Shown here: positions 1 to 8,110 of the stretch, one piece after another
Layout of the letters: the number at the start of each line of letters is the position of its first letter
Position numbering within the stretch: position 1 is the stretch's first letter
Assembly (NCBI RefSeq): GCF_900142605.1
Contig: NZ_FRBL01000010.1
Location: 211,995-275,994, forward strand
DNA: 64,000 nt
From: Chitinophaga jiangningensis
Lineage (GTDB): Bacteria > Bacteroidota > Bacteroidia > Chitinophagales > Chitinophagaceae
Direction: 5' to 3'
Translations under genes and position numbers: made by a program
Notes under the pieces: model-generated
Told to the model about the DNA's origin: nothing
The model's input: only the letters and a program-made list of their open reading frames with translations
Database searches by the model: none

Positions 1-1992
1 AATCCGGAAGGCAATCCACTCATTTATGATACCATCCTGCTGGAAAAAGTTACCAGTGAACCCAACATCACGCTGCTGCTGAATACAGCTGCTTTTGAAG
101 TGCATAAATCCAATGCAGATACTATTGAATCTGTAACCGCATTTTGTAGTCAGAACAGCACTTTATATCACCTCAAGGCCCCTTTGTTTTGCGATGCTTC
201 CGGTGATGGCGTGGTTGGATTCCTTGCAGGTGCAGCGTTTCGGATGGGAGCAGAAAGTGAGTCGGAGTTTGGGGAGAAGTTTGCGCCCACTAAAGAATAT
301 GGTGAGTTACTGGGGCATTCGCTCTACTTCTATACAAAGGATACGGGGCGCCCGGTGAAGTTTGTACCACCGGCATATGCGCTGAAAGATATTACTGAAA
401 TTCCACGTTACAAACGCATTAATGCACAGGCGCAGGGTTGCCAGTTCTGGTGGCTGGAATACGGCGGCCGCCTTGATACCGTGCATGACACCGAGGCCAT
501 CAAATGGGAACTTTGGAAAGTGGTATACGGGATCTGGAACTATATTAAAAATTCCGGGGAGTTTCCGGAAGCGGAAACCATGACTTTAGAGTGGGTGGGC
601 CAGATTCCCGGAAAGCGGGAGAGCCGCCGTTTTGAAGGCGATTACATGCTGTGCCAGCAGGACATTGTGGAGCAACGCACGCACAAGGACGCCGTGGCAT
701 TTGGGGGCTGGTCCATCGATCTGCATCCGGCCGATGGCGTGTTCAGTGAAAAGCCGGCATGTAACCAATGGCATAGCAAGGGCGTGTACCAGATTCCTTT
801 CCGGAGCATGTACAGTCATAACATCGGCAATCTGTTGCTGGCAGGGCGTATCATCAGTGCTACGCATGTGGCGTTTGGTTCCAGCCGCGTAATGGGCACC
901 AGCGCCTGCGCTGCCCAGGCGGCAGGTATGGCTGCGGTATTGTGTACCCGCCATCACGTACAGCCGAGAGCGTTATTACAGGAGGAACTGATGCAGGAGT
1001 TACAGGTGGCGCTGGTGCGCAACGGGCAATATATCCCGCAGCTGGTACCAGCCGATCATCAGGACCTGGTGAAGCGGGCGACCATTACCACCAGCAGTGA
1101 ATATGTGTTAAGGACACTGCAACCGGATGGCGGCACTATAAAACTGGATGCCTCCATGGGCCAGATGTTACCGCTCAAATCCGGTAAAATACCTGCTGTT
1201 ACCGTGTTTGCTGAAGTGCAGGAAGATACCGGGCTGGTCGTATCCTTACGGACCAGTAGCCGGCAGGTGCATCATACGCCGGATGTGATTTTGCAGGAGC
1301 TAACAGTACCGGTTATACGTGGTTCACAGGAACTGACATTTGATTTTGATGTGCTGTTGCCGGAAGACAATTACATCTTCCTGTGTTTTATGAAAAATCC
1401 GCTGATAGGTCTGAAAAGCAGCAGTGAAAGGGTAAGCGGAGTGCTGACGGTGTTCAACAAAACCAATCCTGCCGTATCCAACTACGGTGCGCAGGTGCCT
1501 ACGGAAGATATCGGCGTGGAAGCGTTTGAGTTCTGGTGTCCGGAGCGCAGGCCGGCAGGGAAGAACCTGGCGCTGCATATCCCGGCAGGTATTGCATTGT
1601 TTGGTGCAGAGCAGGTGCGTAATGGCATCAATCGCCCTACACATCAGCCTAATATCTGGCTGGCTGCTGCAGAAGATGCAGATCCAACGCTGACACTCAG
1701 CTGGCAGGAAAAGCAGACCATACACGAGATTGAGCTGGTATTTGATACCGACTTCGACCATCCGATGGAGAATGTGATTTACCATCATCCCGAAACGGCG
1801 ATGCCTTTTTGCGTAACGTCGTTCGTGTTATGCAATGATAAAAAGGAAGAGGTGCTGAAGGTGACGGATAATCATCAGTCGCTGCACCGGATAAAGCTGG
1901 CGGCGCCGCTGCAAACCAGCAGCCTTACCATCCATCTGAAAGGGACGCATGGAGGCACACCGCCGGGCTTATTTGCGATCAGGTGCTATTAA
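1..1992 (+). CDS. FAD-dependent oxidoreductase, 5' partial
   Basis: The reading frame is open from the first base, so the true start lies left of the window; the GTG at 100 is internal. The visible 663 residues carry the FCDASGDGVVGFLAGAAFR segment and the C-terminal NLLLAGRIISATHVAFGSSR plus MGTSACAAQAAGMAA segment. Both are typical of the FAD_oxidored family (PF12831), in which they line the FAD site; the N-terminal GxGxxG loop would be outside the window. The last 200 or so residues look like a beta-sandwich extension, possibly carbohydrate binding. It sits 23 bp upstream of a GH9-like secreted protein on the same strand, so a role in glycan or glycoside oxidation is plausible, but the substrate cannot be read from sequence. 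Confidence 0.85.
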   Translation, partial: NPEGNPLIYDTILLEKVTSEPNITLLLNTAAFEVHKSNADTIESVTAFCSQNSTLYHLKAPLFCDASGDGVVGFLAGAAFRMGAESESEFGEKFAPTKEYGELLGHSLYFYTKDTGRPVKFVPPAYALKDITEIPRYKRINAQAQGCQFWWLEYGGRLDTVHDTEAIKWELWKVVYGIWNYIKNSGEFPEAETMTLEWVGQIPGKRESRRFEGDYMLCQQDIVEQRTHKDAVAFGGWSIDLHPADGVFSEKPACNQWHSKGVYQIPFRSMYSHNIGNLLLAGRIISATHVAFGSSRVMGTSACAAQAAGMAAVLCTRHHVQPRALLQEELMQELQVALVRNGQYIPQLVPADHQDLVKRATITTSSEYVLRTLQPDGGTIKLDASMGQMLPLKSGKIPAVTVFAEVQEDTGLVVSLRTSSRQVHHTPDVILQELTVPVIRGSQELTFDFDVLLPEDNYIFLCFMKNPLIGLKSSSERVSGVLTVFNKTNPAVSNYGAQVPTEDIGVEAFEFWCPERRPAGKNLALHIPAGIALFGAEQVRNGINRPTHQPNIWLAAAEDADPTLTLSWQEKQTIHEIELVFDTDFDHPMENVIYHHPETAMPFCVTSFVLCNDKKEEVLKVTDNHQSLHRIKLAAPLQTSSLTIHLKGTHGGTPPGLFAIRCY

Positions 1993-2015
1993 GATTCCAC
2001 GTTAAATACATCGTT

Positions 2016-3938
2016 ATGCCAAAACATTTTATTGCTTCGCTGATACTGGCTGCCGGCTTAGCTGCCGGTGGCCAAACCATGGCCCAGGGGAGTTTTACAC
2101 CGGAAGCACACTGGGTATGTGTAAGCCAGACGGGGTATAATACCAATGCCCCCAAGCGCTTTACGGTGCCTACGGCCATGCAGGGGACTGTATCTTTTTA
2201 CATTACAGCGGAAGGGGATGGTACGCCGCTGTTTAAAGGTACTGCCAGTAATGGTTTGGGAGACTTTACCGCTTTTACACCTACGGATACGCGTAAACGT
2301 TATGTGATTCACGTCCAGGGAGGTGGCTTGCCGGAAGGTGTTTCTTATCCTTTCCGGGTGGCACCTTACCAGCTGGAAAGGGCTGGTTTCCTGCCATCGG
2401 TATGGTTTATGAATGATGCCCGCAGTATGACTGGTACCCATCATTCCGCCTATGGTGGCTGCCCCTGGAGGGATGGTACTTATTATTCCTACGAGATGCC
2501 GTCACTGATCTGGCTATTTCTTTCTAACCCGAAAGTATATACGGAGTTGCCGGCTACCATCTCCTATGATAGTCTGAAGGCCTTGGTATTTAGTCCCGAT
2601 TACAAACCTACGAAGGAGCGCAATGATGAAAGCGCCCTGGCAGCTACCAAAAAATATTTTACTACCATAGAAAAACCAATGGGCAAGCGGGTGCCGGACG
2701 TTATTATGGACCTGCACTGGGGACTTGGTTACTACATGGTGAACCCTGAAACGCAAGACCCTAGCGGAGATCCGTTGCCTAAGCAATTACATCCGCAAAC
2801 GCTGGCACAATTTGCTTACTTCCTGTATGCCTATCCGGAACTGAAACAGTGGTTCTCTGAAAAATATTACCGTCAGGTACTTTCATTCACTTTAAACAAC
2901 TGGCAAAAAACCGGCTTGCTGGACGTACAGCGGCAAGTAGGTACTACAAAGGGGCGGCATGCACCCGGTTTTTCCGTATTACCTAACCTGTTGCTGTTTG
3001 AAGTGGCCAAACGGGAGCACCTTCCGGATGCTGCCAAATATATGCAGGCAGCGTACAACCAAACGGCCTGGATCATTGACTCCTTATCGCTGCAGGTGCC
3101 GCTAAATACCAAAGGGCAGCGTATGAGTGAATACAACCTGATGACGGGGCTGGCTACCTTCCGGCTGCAATATCCTGACAAGGCACCTGCAGGTTTGCAG
3201 CAGAAAATTAATGAGTGGGCGGATGTGGTGATCAACCGGTCCGATAACCCGTGGGATTTCAGGCGTTATGATCTGGACAGCAACTGGACCGTGCCGGCAA
3301 TGAATGAAGTGGGTAACGTGGCGGGCTTCCCGGCCTCCGCGCTGCTGGCTGCCGCTGTCATAAAAGATCCGGGCAAAAAAGCAAGACTGGAACAGATTGC
3401 CTACGCGCATTTCGATAATTTATACGGTCGTAATCCGCTGAATGTGCATGCGGCGCATCATCCTGAAATGGGCTTTGAAGGTATCACAAAAGGATATCCG
3501 CGGGGCTACCACGAAAACGTAACGGCGCGGTTGGAGCTGTGTCGTGGTACCATCAGCTGCGTACCAGGTACAGAAATGTATCCGTTTAATCCAACCGGGA
3601 AGGATCGTCACCTGGAAGGCTGGGTAAACCATAATACAGCATGGAATGTTAGCCTGGCTGTGCTGAACTGGTACGATAACCGTCCGCAGACTATTACCCG
3701 CGATAAAGATGGTTTAAAGATCAGCTGGCAGGCACCGCTGATGGAAGGGCAAACGTTGCCGTTAACCCTGTTGGTAAATGGGGTGGTTAAAACTACTGTG
3801 CATTTAAAGCCTGCTAACGGTAGTGACTATACGGTTGTTGTGCCGGTGAGTCAGCTGAAGGGGTTGAAACAGGGTGATAAGATCACTGCGGTGTATGGCC
3901 TGGGTTTCCTGGCGAAAAAGCTGGAGCTTACCATATAG
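2016..3938 (+). CDS. Secreted GH9-like (six-hairpin glycosidase fold) protein
   Basis: I chose the ATG at 2016 (640 aa) rather than an upstream GTG that would overlap the previous gene, because MPKHFIASLILAAGLAAGG begins a clean signal peptide ending near AQ. An N-terminal domain with VSQTGYNTNAPKRF resembles the Ig-like domain that precedes GH9 catalytic domains (consensus NQVGY). The rest resembles an (alpha/alpha)6 barrel. Around residue 470 there is YGRNPLNVHAAHHPEMG, and near residue 535 HLEGWVNHNTAWN, comparable with the GH9 C-terminal active-site region, although the usual NDYV..E..LDYNA motif is not clear. It is probably cotranscribed with the upstream oxidoreductase. Assignment is at superfamily level; activity is unproven. 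Confidence 0.7.
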   Translation: MPKHFIASLILAAGLAAGGQTMAQGSFTPEAHWVCVSQTGYNTNAPKRFTVPTAMQGTVSFYITAEGDGTPLFKGTASNGLGDFTAFTPTDTRKRYVIHVQGGGLPEGVSYPFRVAPYQLERAGFLPSVWFMNDARSMTGTHHSAYGGCPWRDGTYYSYEMPSLIWLFLSNPKVYTELPATISYDSLKALVFSPDYKPTKERNDESALAATKKYFTTIEKPMGKRVPDVIMDLHWGLGYYMVNPETQDPSGDPLPKQLHPQTLAQFAYFLYAYPELKQWFSEKYYRQVLSFTLNNWQKTGLLDVQRQVGTTKGRHAPGFSVLPNLLLFEVAKREHLPDAAKYMQAAYNQTAWIIDSLSLQVPLNTKGQRMSEYNLMTGLATFRLQYPDKAPAGLQQKINEWADVVINRSDNPWDFRRYDLDSNWTVPAMNEVGNVAGFPASALLAAAVIKDPGKKARLEQIAYAHFDNLYGRNPLNVHAAHHPEMGFEGITKGYPRGYHENVTARLELCRGTISCVPGTEMYPFNPTGKDRHLEGWVNHNTAWNVSLAVLNWYDNRPQTITRDKDGLKISWQAPLMEGQTLPLTLLVNGVVKTTVHLKPANGSDYTVVVPVSQLKGLKQGDKITAVYGLGFLAKKLELTI

Positions 3939-3943
3939 TCCTG

Positions 3944-4018
3944 AACGGAGATCGTCCGCCGGAGGCGGACGATCTCCGTTGCTTGAACGAGGGCCTTCGG
4001 CCCTCGTTCAAGCAACGG
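3944..4018. terminator. Back-to-back pair of perfect hairpins, bidirectional terminator candidate
   Basis: First hairpin: arms 3944-3960 and 3964-3980 (17 bp, perfect) around loop GGA. Second: arms 3976-3995 and 3999-4018 (20 bp, perfect) around loop TTC. The two share bases 3976-3980 (CCGTT), which can pair with AACGG on either side, so they cannot both form at full length. They lie between convergent genes. There is no T tract, so termination is inferred from position. Confidence 0.6.
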
Positions 4019-4023
4019 CTTAG

Positions 4024-4416
4024 TTAAACCTTAAGTCCCCCGAACATACTAAACAAAATCACGGCCAGCACCAGTGCAGTAATCCCTACATACAACTTAT
4101 CTTTTTCTAAGGCAAATGCCCCCAGCGACATCACAATACGTAGAATAGGTGTGGCCAGCAGCACCATCACCCCCAGTTGAATTACTTCCGTGCTGCTAAA
4201 GCCGGCTGCTCCTTTAATAATACCACTGAAAGTGGTAAATTCTTTTCCTTCACTGTGGAAGTGTTGGTAGTTGGGAACCAGGGTGTGGCCCCTTTGTATT
4301 AAGTAGAAGATGCCACCGGCCAGTACGATGCCGCTGGCGGTAAATACGCCGTAGCGCAGCATTTTGCCTACGATTACTTCCACATCTCTGTCCACTAATT
4401 TTTTTATAAAGCTCAT
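4024..4416 (-). CDS. DUF1634 family membrane protein
   Basis: 130 aa. Three hydrophobic segments are visible: residues about 22-42 (VFTASGIVLAGGIFYLI), 78-95 (IQLGVMVLLATPILRIVM) and 110-128. This matches the DUF1634 family, small integral membrane proteins usually encoded next to TauE/SafE permeases. Here the gene starts 5 bp after the end of the TauE gene. An accessory role for that permease is inferred from this linkage. It is the last gene of a three-gene minus-strand operon headed by a GntR regulator. Confidence 0.85.
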   Translation of the reverse strand: MSFIKKLVDRDVEVIVGKMLRYGVFTASGIVLAGGIFYLIQRGHTLVPNYQHFHSEGKEFTTFSGIIKGAAGFSSTEVIQLGVMVLLATPILRIVMSLGAFALEKDKLYVGITALVLAVILFSMFGGLKV

Positions 4417-4421
4417 AGCCG

Positions 4422-5255
4422 TTAAAATTTATGGTGAAGGCCGTTATACATCATTTCCAGCGCTATAAATGCGATGGCCGCGCAAAAGATATAGCGTAAG
4501 GTGCTGGCGTTAATGACCTTCAATAGCCGCGCGCCGGTGAAGGCGCCGCCGAGCACGCCCAGTACTACAGGGAAGGCGATATCAGGCACAATATAGCCGC
4601 GCTGCAGGTATACCACTGCGCTGGCTGCGGCGGTAACGCCGATCATGAAATTGCTGGTGGTGGTACTCACCTTAAAAGGAATGCGCATGGTGGAGTCCAT
4701 GGCCAGTACTTTCAATGCACCCGAACCGATGCCGAGCAGGCCGGAGAGCACGCCGGCAACCAGCATCATACCAAAGCCGCCGGCTACATTTTTAAGTTCA
4801 TAGTGTACTACACCATCTTTGGTAGGGTAGCTGTTGTTAAGTTTTAGCAGGTGGGACAGGCGGCTGCCCTGTTGGAGTGCCTGCTCGTTTTTACGACGCA
4901 GTGTCATGGCAGCGGAAAACAGCAGTACTACGCCGAGGAGGATGGCGATGGTGTTGGTGGGTGTGAACACTGCAATTACGGCACCACATACCGCACCTAT
5001 GGTGGTGGCTATTTCCAGGAACATGCCGAGGCGAATGTTGGTGATGCCTTCTTTGATGTAGGCGCTGGCAGCACCGGATGAATTGGCAATGGAAGCCAGC
5101 AGGGCGGAGCCGATGGCATAGCGCATATCCACGTGAAATACCAGCGTCAGCAACGGAATCAATACTACGCCGCCGCCCAGGCCGGTAAGAGAACCCAGCA
5201 GACCGGCCATATAGGCCGCTGCCAGCATAATAAGGGTAAAAGTTATGACGGTCAT
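4422..5255 (-). CDS. TauE/SafE family anion permease
   Basis: 277 aa with about eight transmembrane segments and the internal two-fold glycine-rich repeat of the family: LLGSLTGLGGGVVLIPLLTL near the start and GVLSGLLGIGSGALKVLAM in the second half. TauE/SafE proteins move sulfite, sulfonates or related organic anions across the inner membrane. The start is 3 bp downstream of the GntR gene stop, so cotranscription is very likely. The GntR/FCD regulator suggests control by a small organic acid ligand, but the substrate is not readable. Confidence 0.88.
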   Translation of the reverse strand: MTVITFTLIMLAAAYMAGLLGSLTGLGGGVVLIPLLTLVFHVDMRYAIGSALLASIANSSGAASAYIKEGITNIRLGMFLEIATTIGAVCGAVIAVFTPTNTIAILLGVVLLFSAAMTLRRKNEQALQQGSRLSHLLKLNNSYPTKDGVVHYELKNVAGGFGMMLVAGVLSGLLGIGSGALKVLAMDSTMRIPFKVSTTTSNFMIGVTAAASAVVYLQRGYIVPDIAFPVVLGVLGGAFTGARLLKVINASTLRYIFCAAIAFIALEMMYNGLHHKF

Positions 5256-5258
5256 GGG

Positions 5259-5912
5259 TTAATAGTTGTTGTCAATAATTTCCTGCATTACCTGCAGCGC
5301 CGCTTTCGGTTTTTTCGCTTTGATGGCTTTATACAGCTGTTCGTGCAGGTGGTGGCTGATCGCAAAATGGCCTACGCCTTGTTTATCGCGTTTACTGAAG
5401 AAGTCACGGATTACTGCGGTAAAGCGGTGGTAGAGGTCTGCCAGCACCTCATTTTGTGTGGCGCGGGCTATGGCGGTGTGGAAGGCGATGTCTGCATCCG
5501 CACAGGCTTGGTTATCGTTGGCCATGATGGCGGCTTTGCGTAACAGCAGCTGCTTTTCAACAGCCGCCAGCTGGGCGGCGGTATGGTGCTCCGCGGCGAG
5601 TTTCACAATTTCCGTATCCAGCATGCGGCGCACCTGGTTGATTTCTTCGAAGTCGGCCCGGCGAAGACGCTGGTCCAGCGATTCCGGCTGAATGTTATTG
5701 CTCACAAAAGTGCCGGCGCCTTGTTGCACCCGCAGGATGCCACTGTTGGCCAGCGTTTTAATGGCTTCCCGGATGGTGGACCTGCCCACCCCGTATTGTG
5801 CCATCAGTTCCGGCTCTGCCGGGATTTTACTGCCGGGCTTGTACTTTCCCCGCGATATATCTTTCTGTATGGCGTTGATCACCTTATCAGAGAGTTTAGG
5901 TAAGTGTTCCAT
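5259..5912 (-). CDS. GntR family (FadR/FCD subfamily) transcriptional regulator
   Basis: 217 aa. The N-terminal winged helix (about residues 1-70) has the GntR signature KIPAEPELMAQYGVGRSTIREAI followed by QQGAGTFV in the wing. The C-terminal helical domain (about 85-215), with EINQVRRMLDTEIVKLAAEH and AISHHLHEQLYKAI, is the FCD ligand-binding domain, which usually binds a metal and a carboxylate through Asp/His residues. It is the first gene of the operon with the permease and DUF1634 protein, and a 20-bp palindrome just upstream is a likely autoregulatory operator. Confidence 0.92.
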   Translation of the reverse strand: MEHLPKLSDKVINAIQKDISRGKYKPGSKIPAEPELMAQYGVGRSTIREAIKTLANSGILRVQQGAGTFVSNNIQPESLDQRLRRADFEEINQVRRMLDTEIVKLAAEHHTAAQLAAVEKQLLLRKAAIMANDNQACADADIAFHTAIARATQNEVLADLYHRFTAVIRDFFSKRDKQGVGHFAISHHLHEQLYKAIKAKKPKAALQVMQEIIDNNY

Positions 5913-5916
5913 GCCT

Positions 5917-5944
5917 CAAAGGTATGATGTTTAAATAAACATCA
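5917..5944 (-). promoter_or_regulatory. GntR operator palindrome and promoter box
   Basis: The 20-bp perfect palindrome TGATGTTTAAATAAACATCA lies at 5925-5944, directly upstream of the regulator. Next to it, on the minus strand, TACCTTTG (5917-5924) matches the Bacteroidota -7 box TAnnTTTG. The box ends only 4 bp before the ATG, so the transcript would be almost leaderless if this box is used. No good -33 TTG was found. Confidence 0.5.
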
Positions 5945-6019
5945 GATGTTTTATTTTTTGACAGGGTATTTTCATCGGCAGAAAAGGGGAGAATACGGGG
6001 TTTTATCGCTGAATCTGCC

Positions 6020-6027
6020 TATTTTTG
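6020..6027 (+). promoter_or_regulatory. Bacteroidota -7 promoter box for the DUF493 gene
   Basis: TATTTTTG matches TAnnTTTG and lies 48 bp before the DUF493 start. I found no convincing -33 TTG at the normal spacing. Confidence 0.4.
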
Positions 6028-6075
6028 TAGTTGATTTTTTAACAAGGGGCGACCCGTCATTAAGAACGACAGCAT

Positions 6076-6378
6076 ATGAGTACAAACGCAAATAATGCCA
6101 ACACCGGCGCAGATCCGTATGAGAACTTCAGGGCCCTGCTTCAGAAAAATGTGAGTTTTCCTTGCCAGTATACGTTTAAATTTATTGTGAAGGTGGACGA
6201 TCAGAAACATGACCAGGTACTGGCGGTGTTTGCCGGGACGGATGCGCAGATAACGGAGAATAATTCCTCTCAGGGGAAGTACCGGTCATTCAGCGTAGTG
6301 GTGCCTGTTAAGGACGAAGAGGAAGTAATCCGTTATTACAAGGAAGTTTCAAAGATTGAATCTGTAATTATGCTATAA
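6076..6378 (+). CDS. DUF493 (YbeD-like) family protein
   Basis: 100 aa, the usual length for the family. The core FPCQYTFKFIVKVDDQKHDQVLAVF followed by YRSFSVVVPVKDEEEVIRYYKEV predicts the small ferredoxin-like alpha/beta fold of DUF493/YbeD, which resembles ACT-type regulatory domains. The protein is cytosolic with no signal peptide. Function in Bacteroidota is not established. It is monocistronic: a divergent GntR gene lies upstream and a perfect hairpin follows the stop. Confidence 0.88.
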   Translation: MSTNANNANTGADPYENFRALLQKNVSFPCQYTFKFIVKVDDQKHDQVLAVFAGTDAQITENNSSQGKYRSFSVVVPVKDEEEVIRYYKEVSKIESVIML

Positions 6379-6381
6379 ATG

Positions 6382-6414
6382 CAACAAGGCAGCGCCGGTG
6401 GCGCTGCCTTGTTG
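6382..6414. terminator. Perfect 15-bp hairpin between convergent genes
   Basis: Arms 6382-6396 and 6400-6414 pair perfectly around the three-base loop GGT. It lies 3 bp after the DUF493 stop and 28 bp from the convergent lipoprotein stop. It has no T tract and belongs to the CC-NNN-GG hairpin class seen elsewhere in the window. Confidence 0.6.
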
Positions 6415-6442
6415 CTAGGTAAGCAATTTCCTCATTTTATGC

Positions 6443-7108
6443 CTACTCAATTATAACAGGACTTTGCGTGTATTGAATGTTAATACGTGAAAGTTTACCA
6501 CCGCTGAAATACAGTGATACTATATATGTCCCAAATGCCTCAGCGTTTACCAATGCACTTGCCGTAAACTGCCACATATTCCATTTTTTCATTTCCTCAT
6601 CAAAACCTGCGGAGAGCGGTTTCGAGCCCAGGGCAATTTCGTATCTGCCGTTATAGGGCCATTTATTGAAAATCTTACTCATTTTGGCTTTTATTACAGC
6701 TGCCGCGTCGCCTACGGCAAAATATTCATCAGTATTGGACGGCCATTTATCCAGGCTGTAATTGCCATCCGGTCCGGACCACCTAATTTTTGTGATGCTT
6801 TGATCGTAATCAATGCTAACCACGCCAGCAGAGTCGATCCCATGGATATGGCACTGCTTATAGAGCGCGGGATCGCTTTTGAAATCCATAATTTTTTCAT
6901 ACTGCATTAAGGGTACTTGATATACCGAACTTACGTGCAGTGGTTCCTGGAGCGTCTGTAATTGTTGATACACCTGTTCCGGTGTACTGCCGATGATAAT
7001 TCCCCATCGGCTACCCTGGGTTACGTCTTCATTAGCGGGAATGGTGTCGTCTTTTTTGCACGACCATAATAGTAACACAGGTACAAACAATAAAAGCAAG
7101 GTTCTCAT
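6443..7108 (-). CDS. Uncharacterised lipoprotein
   Basis: 221 aa. MRTLLLLFVPVLLLWSCKKD is a lipoprotein signal peptide with a lipobox Cys at residue 17. The lysines after Cys are common in Bacteroidota lipoproteins, so outer- versus inner-membrane placement is not certain. The mature part (SRWGIIIGSTPEQVYQQLQ, then several predicted beta strands) is not a family I recognise. It is monocistronic, facing DUF493 convergently and YceI divergently. Confidence 0.75.
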   Translation of the reverse strand: MRTLLLLFVPVLLLWSCKKDDTIPANEDVTQGSRWGIIIGSTPEQVYQQLQTLQEPLHVSSVYQVPLMQYEKIMDFKSDPALYKQCHIHGIDSAGVVSIDYDQSITKIRWSGPDGNYSLDKWPSNTDEYFAVGDAAAVIKAKMSKIFNKWPYNGRYEIALGSKPLSAGFDEEMKKWNMWQFTASALVNAEAFGTYIVSLYFSGGKLSRINIQYTQSPVIIE

Positions 7109-7320
7109 TTGGCTGATATTTATTATTGCTGAATTTCGTCCTTTTTCCTGATTTGTTTGTTATGCCTGATGTAAAACGATCAGAATCAGTCCATTTTATT
7201 TTTGGAAGCGGCCCGGATTTTTATCATGTACTGCCCCGGGATTTGCAGGCGCCATTTTATAGAATTGTTAAAGTATTGACATTTTTCGATATCTTGTAGG
7301 TACAATTGACGACAATAACC

Positions 7321-7328
7321 TATTTTTG
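7321..7328 (+). promoter_or_regulatory. -7 promoter box for the YceI gene
   Basis: TATTTTTG fits TAnnTTTG and ends 32 bp before the ATG at 7361. TTG triplets upstream (7294, 7306) are not at the standard 19-21 bp spacing. Confidence 0.45.
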
Positions 7329-7360
7329 TGCACCAATATATATAGAATAAATACAAATTT

Positions 7361-8032
7361 ATGAAGCAAACAGTACCTGCGCTCGCGCTGCTGCTCACTC
7401 TGGCAGCTTGTGGCGGTGCTTCGACCGATGCGGCGAAGACCGAAGCAAAACAAGAAGCAGCTGTAGCCACCGGCACAGCTTATGTTATTGACACTGCCAC
7501 CACTTCTGTACAATGGCGTGCTACTCACAAAGGCGGTTTCGCACCTCGTTTTGGTGCTATCAAAGTAACTGACGGTACCCTGAACGTTGAAAACGGTGCA
7601 GTAACCGGCGGTAACTTCGAAGTAAACATGAACTCCCTGACTACAGATCCGGCTTCTGTAACTGAAGAAGGCAAAAAATCTACCGATCTGGATGGTCACC
7701 TGAAAAGTGGTGATTTCTTCGATGCTGCAAAGTATCCAACTGCTAAATTTGTGATCACTGCTGTTGCTCCTTTCGACAGCACTAAAGGAAAAAGTCTGTT
7801 ACCAGGTGCTACTAACCTGATCAGCGGTAACCTCACCCTGAAAGACAGCACCCTGAACATCACTTTCCCTGCACAAATCACTGTTACTGACGCAGAAGTT
7901 ACTGCAAACGCAAAATTTGTTATTGATCGTTCTGCATGGGGCATCTCCTACAAAACTGAAGGTAGCCCTGAAAACTGGATGATCAGCAAAGATGTTGAAA
8001 TTGGTTTCAGCCTGAAAGCTGCGAAAAAATAA
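7361..8032 (+). CDS. YceI family lipoprotein
   Basis: 223 aa. The signal peptide has lipobox LAAC (Cys about residue 17), then a Thr/Ala/Glu-rich linker. The domain from about residue 42 (AYVIDTATTSVQWRATHKGG) through residue 220 is the YceI lipocalin-like beta barrel, which binds polyisoprenoid or amide lipids in characterised relatives. The family motifs GGNFEVNMNSLT and LDGHLKSGDFFDAAKYPTAKF are present. It is likely periplasmic and membrane anchored. A strong terminator follows. Confidence 0.93.
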   Translation: MKQTVPALALLLTLAACGGASTDAAKTEAKQEAAVATGTAYVIDTATTSVQWRATHKGGFAPRFGAIKVTDGTLNVENGAVTGGNFEVNMNSLTTDPASVTEEGKKSTDLDGHLKSGDFFDAAKYPTAKFVITAVAPFDSTKGKSLLPGATNLISGNLTLKDSTLNITFPAQITVTDAEVTANAKFVIDRSAWGISYKTEGSPENWMISKDVEIGFSLKAAKK

Positions 8033-8059
8033 TTCAACATTTGTGGTTGATATAATCGA

Positions 8060-8094
8060 AAAAGCGCCTGGCAAACCTGCCAGGCGCTTTTCTA
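8060..8094 (+). terminator. Intrinsic terminator after yceI-like gene
   Basis: Arms 8060-8073 and 8078-8091 (AAAAGCGCCTGGCA, perfect 14 bp) enclose loop AACC. The A run on one side and T run on the other make it usable in both directions, also serving the convergent gene ending at 8111. Confidence 0.85.
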
Positions 8095-8110
8095 TTTATG
8101 CCATTCACTG

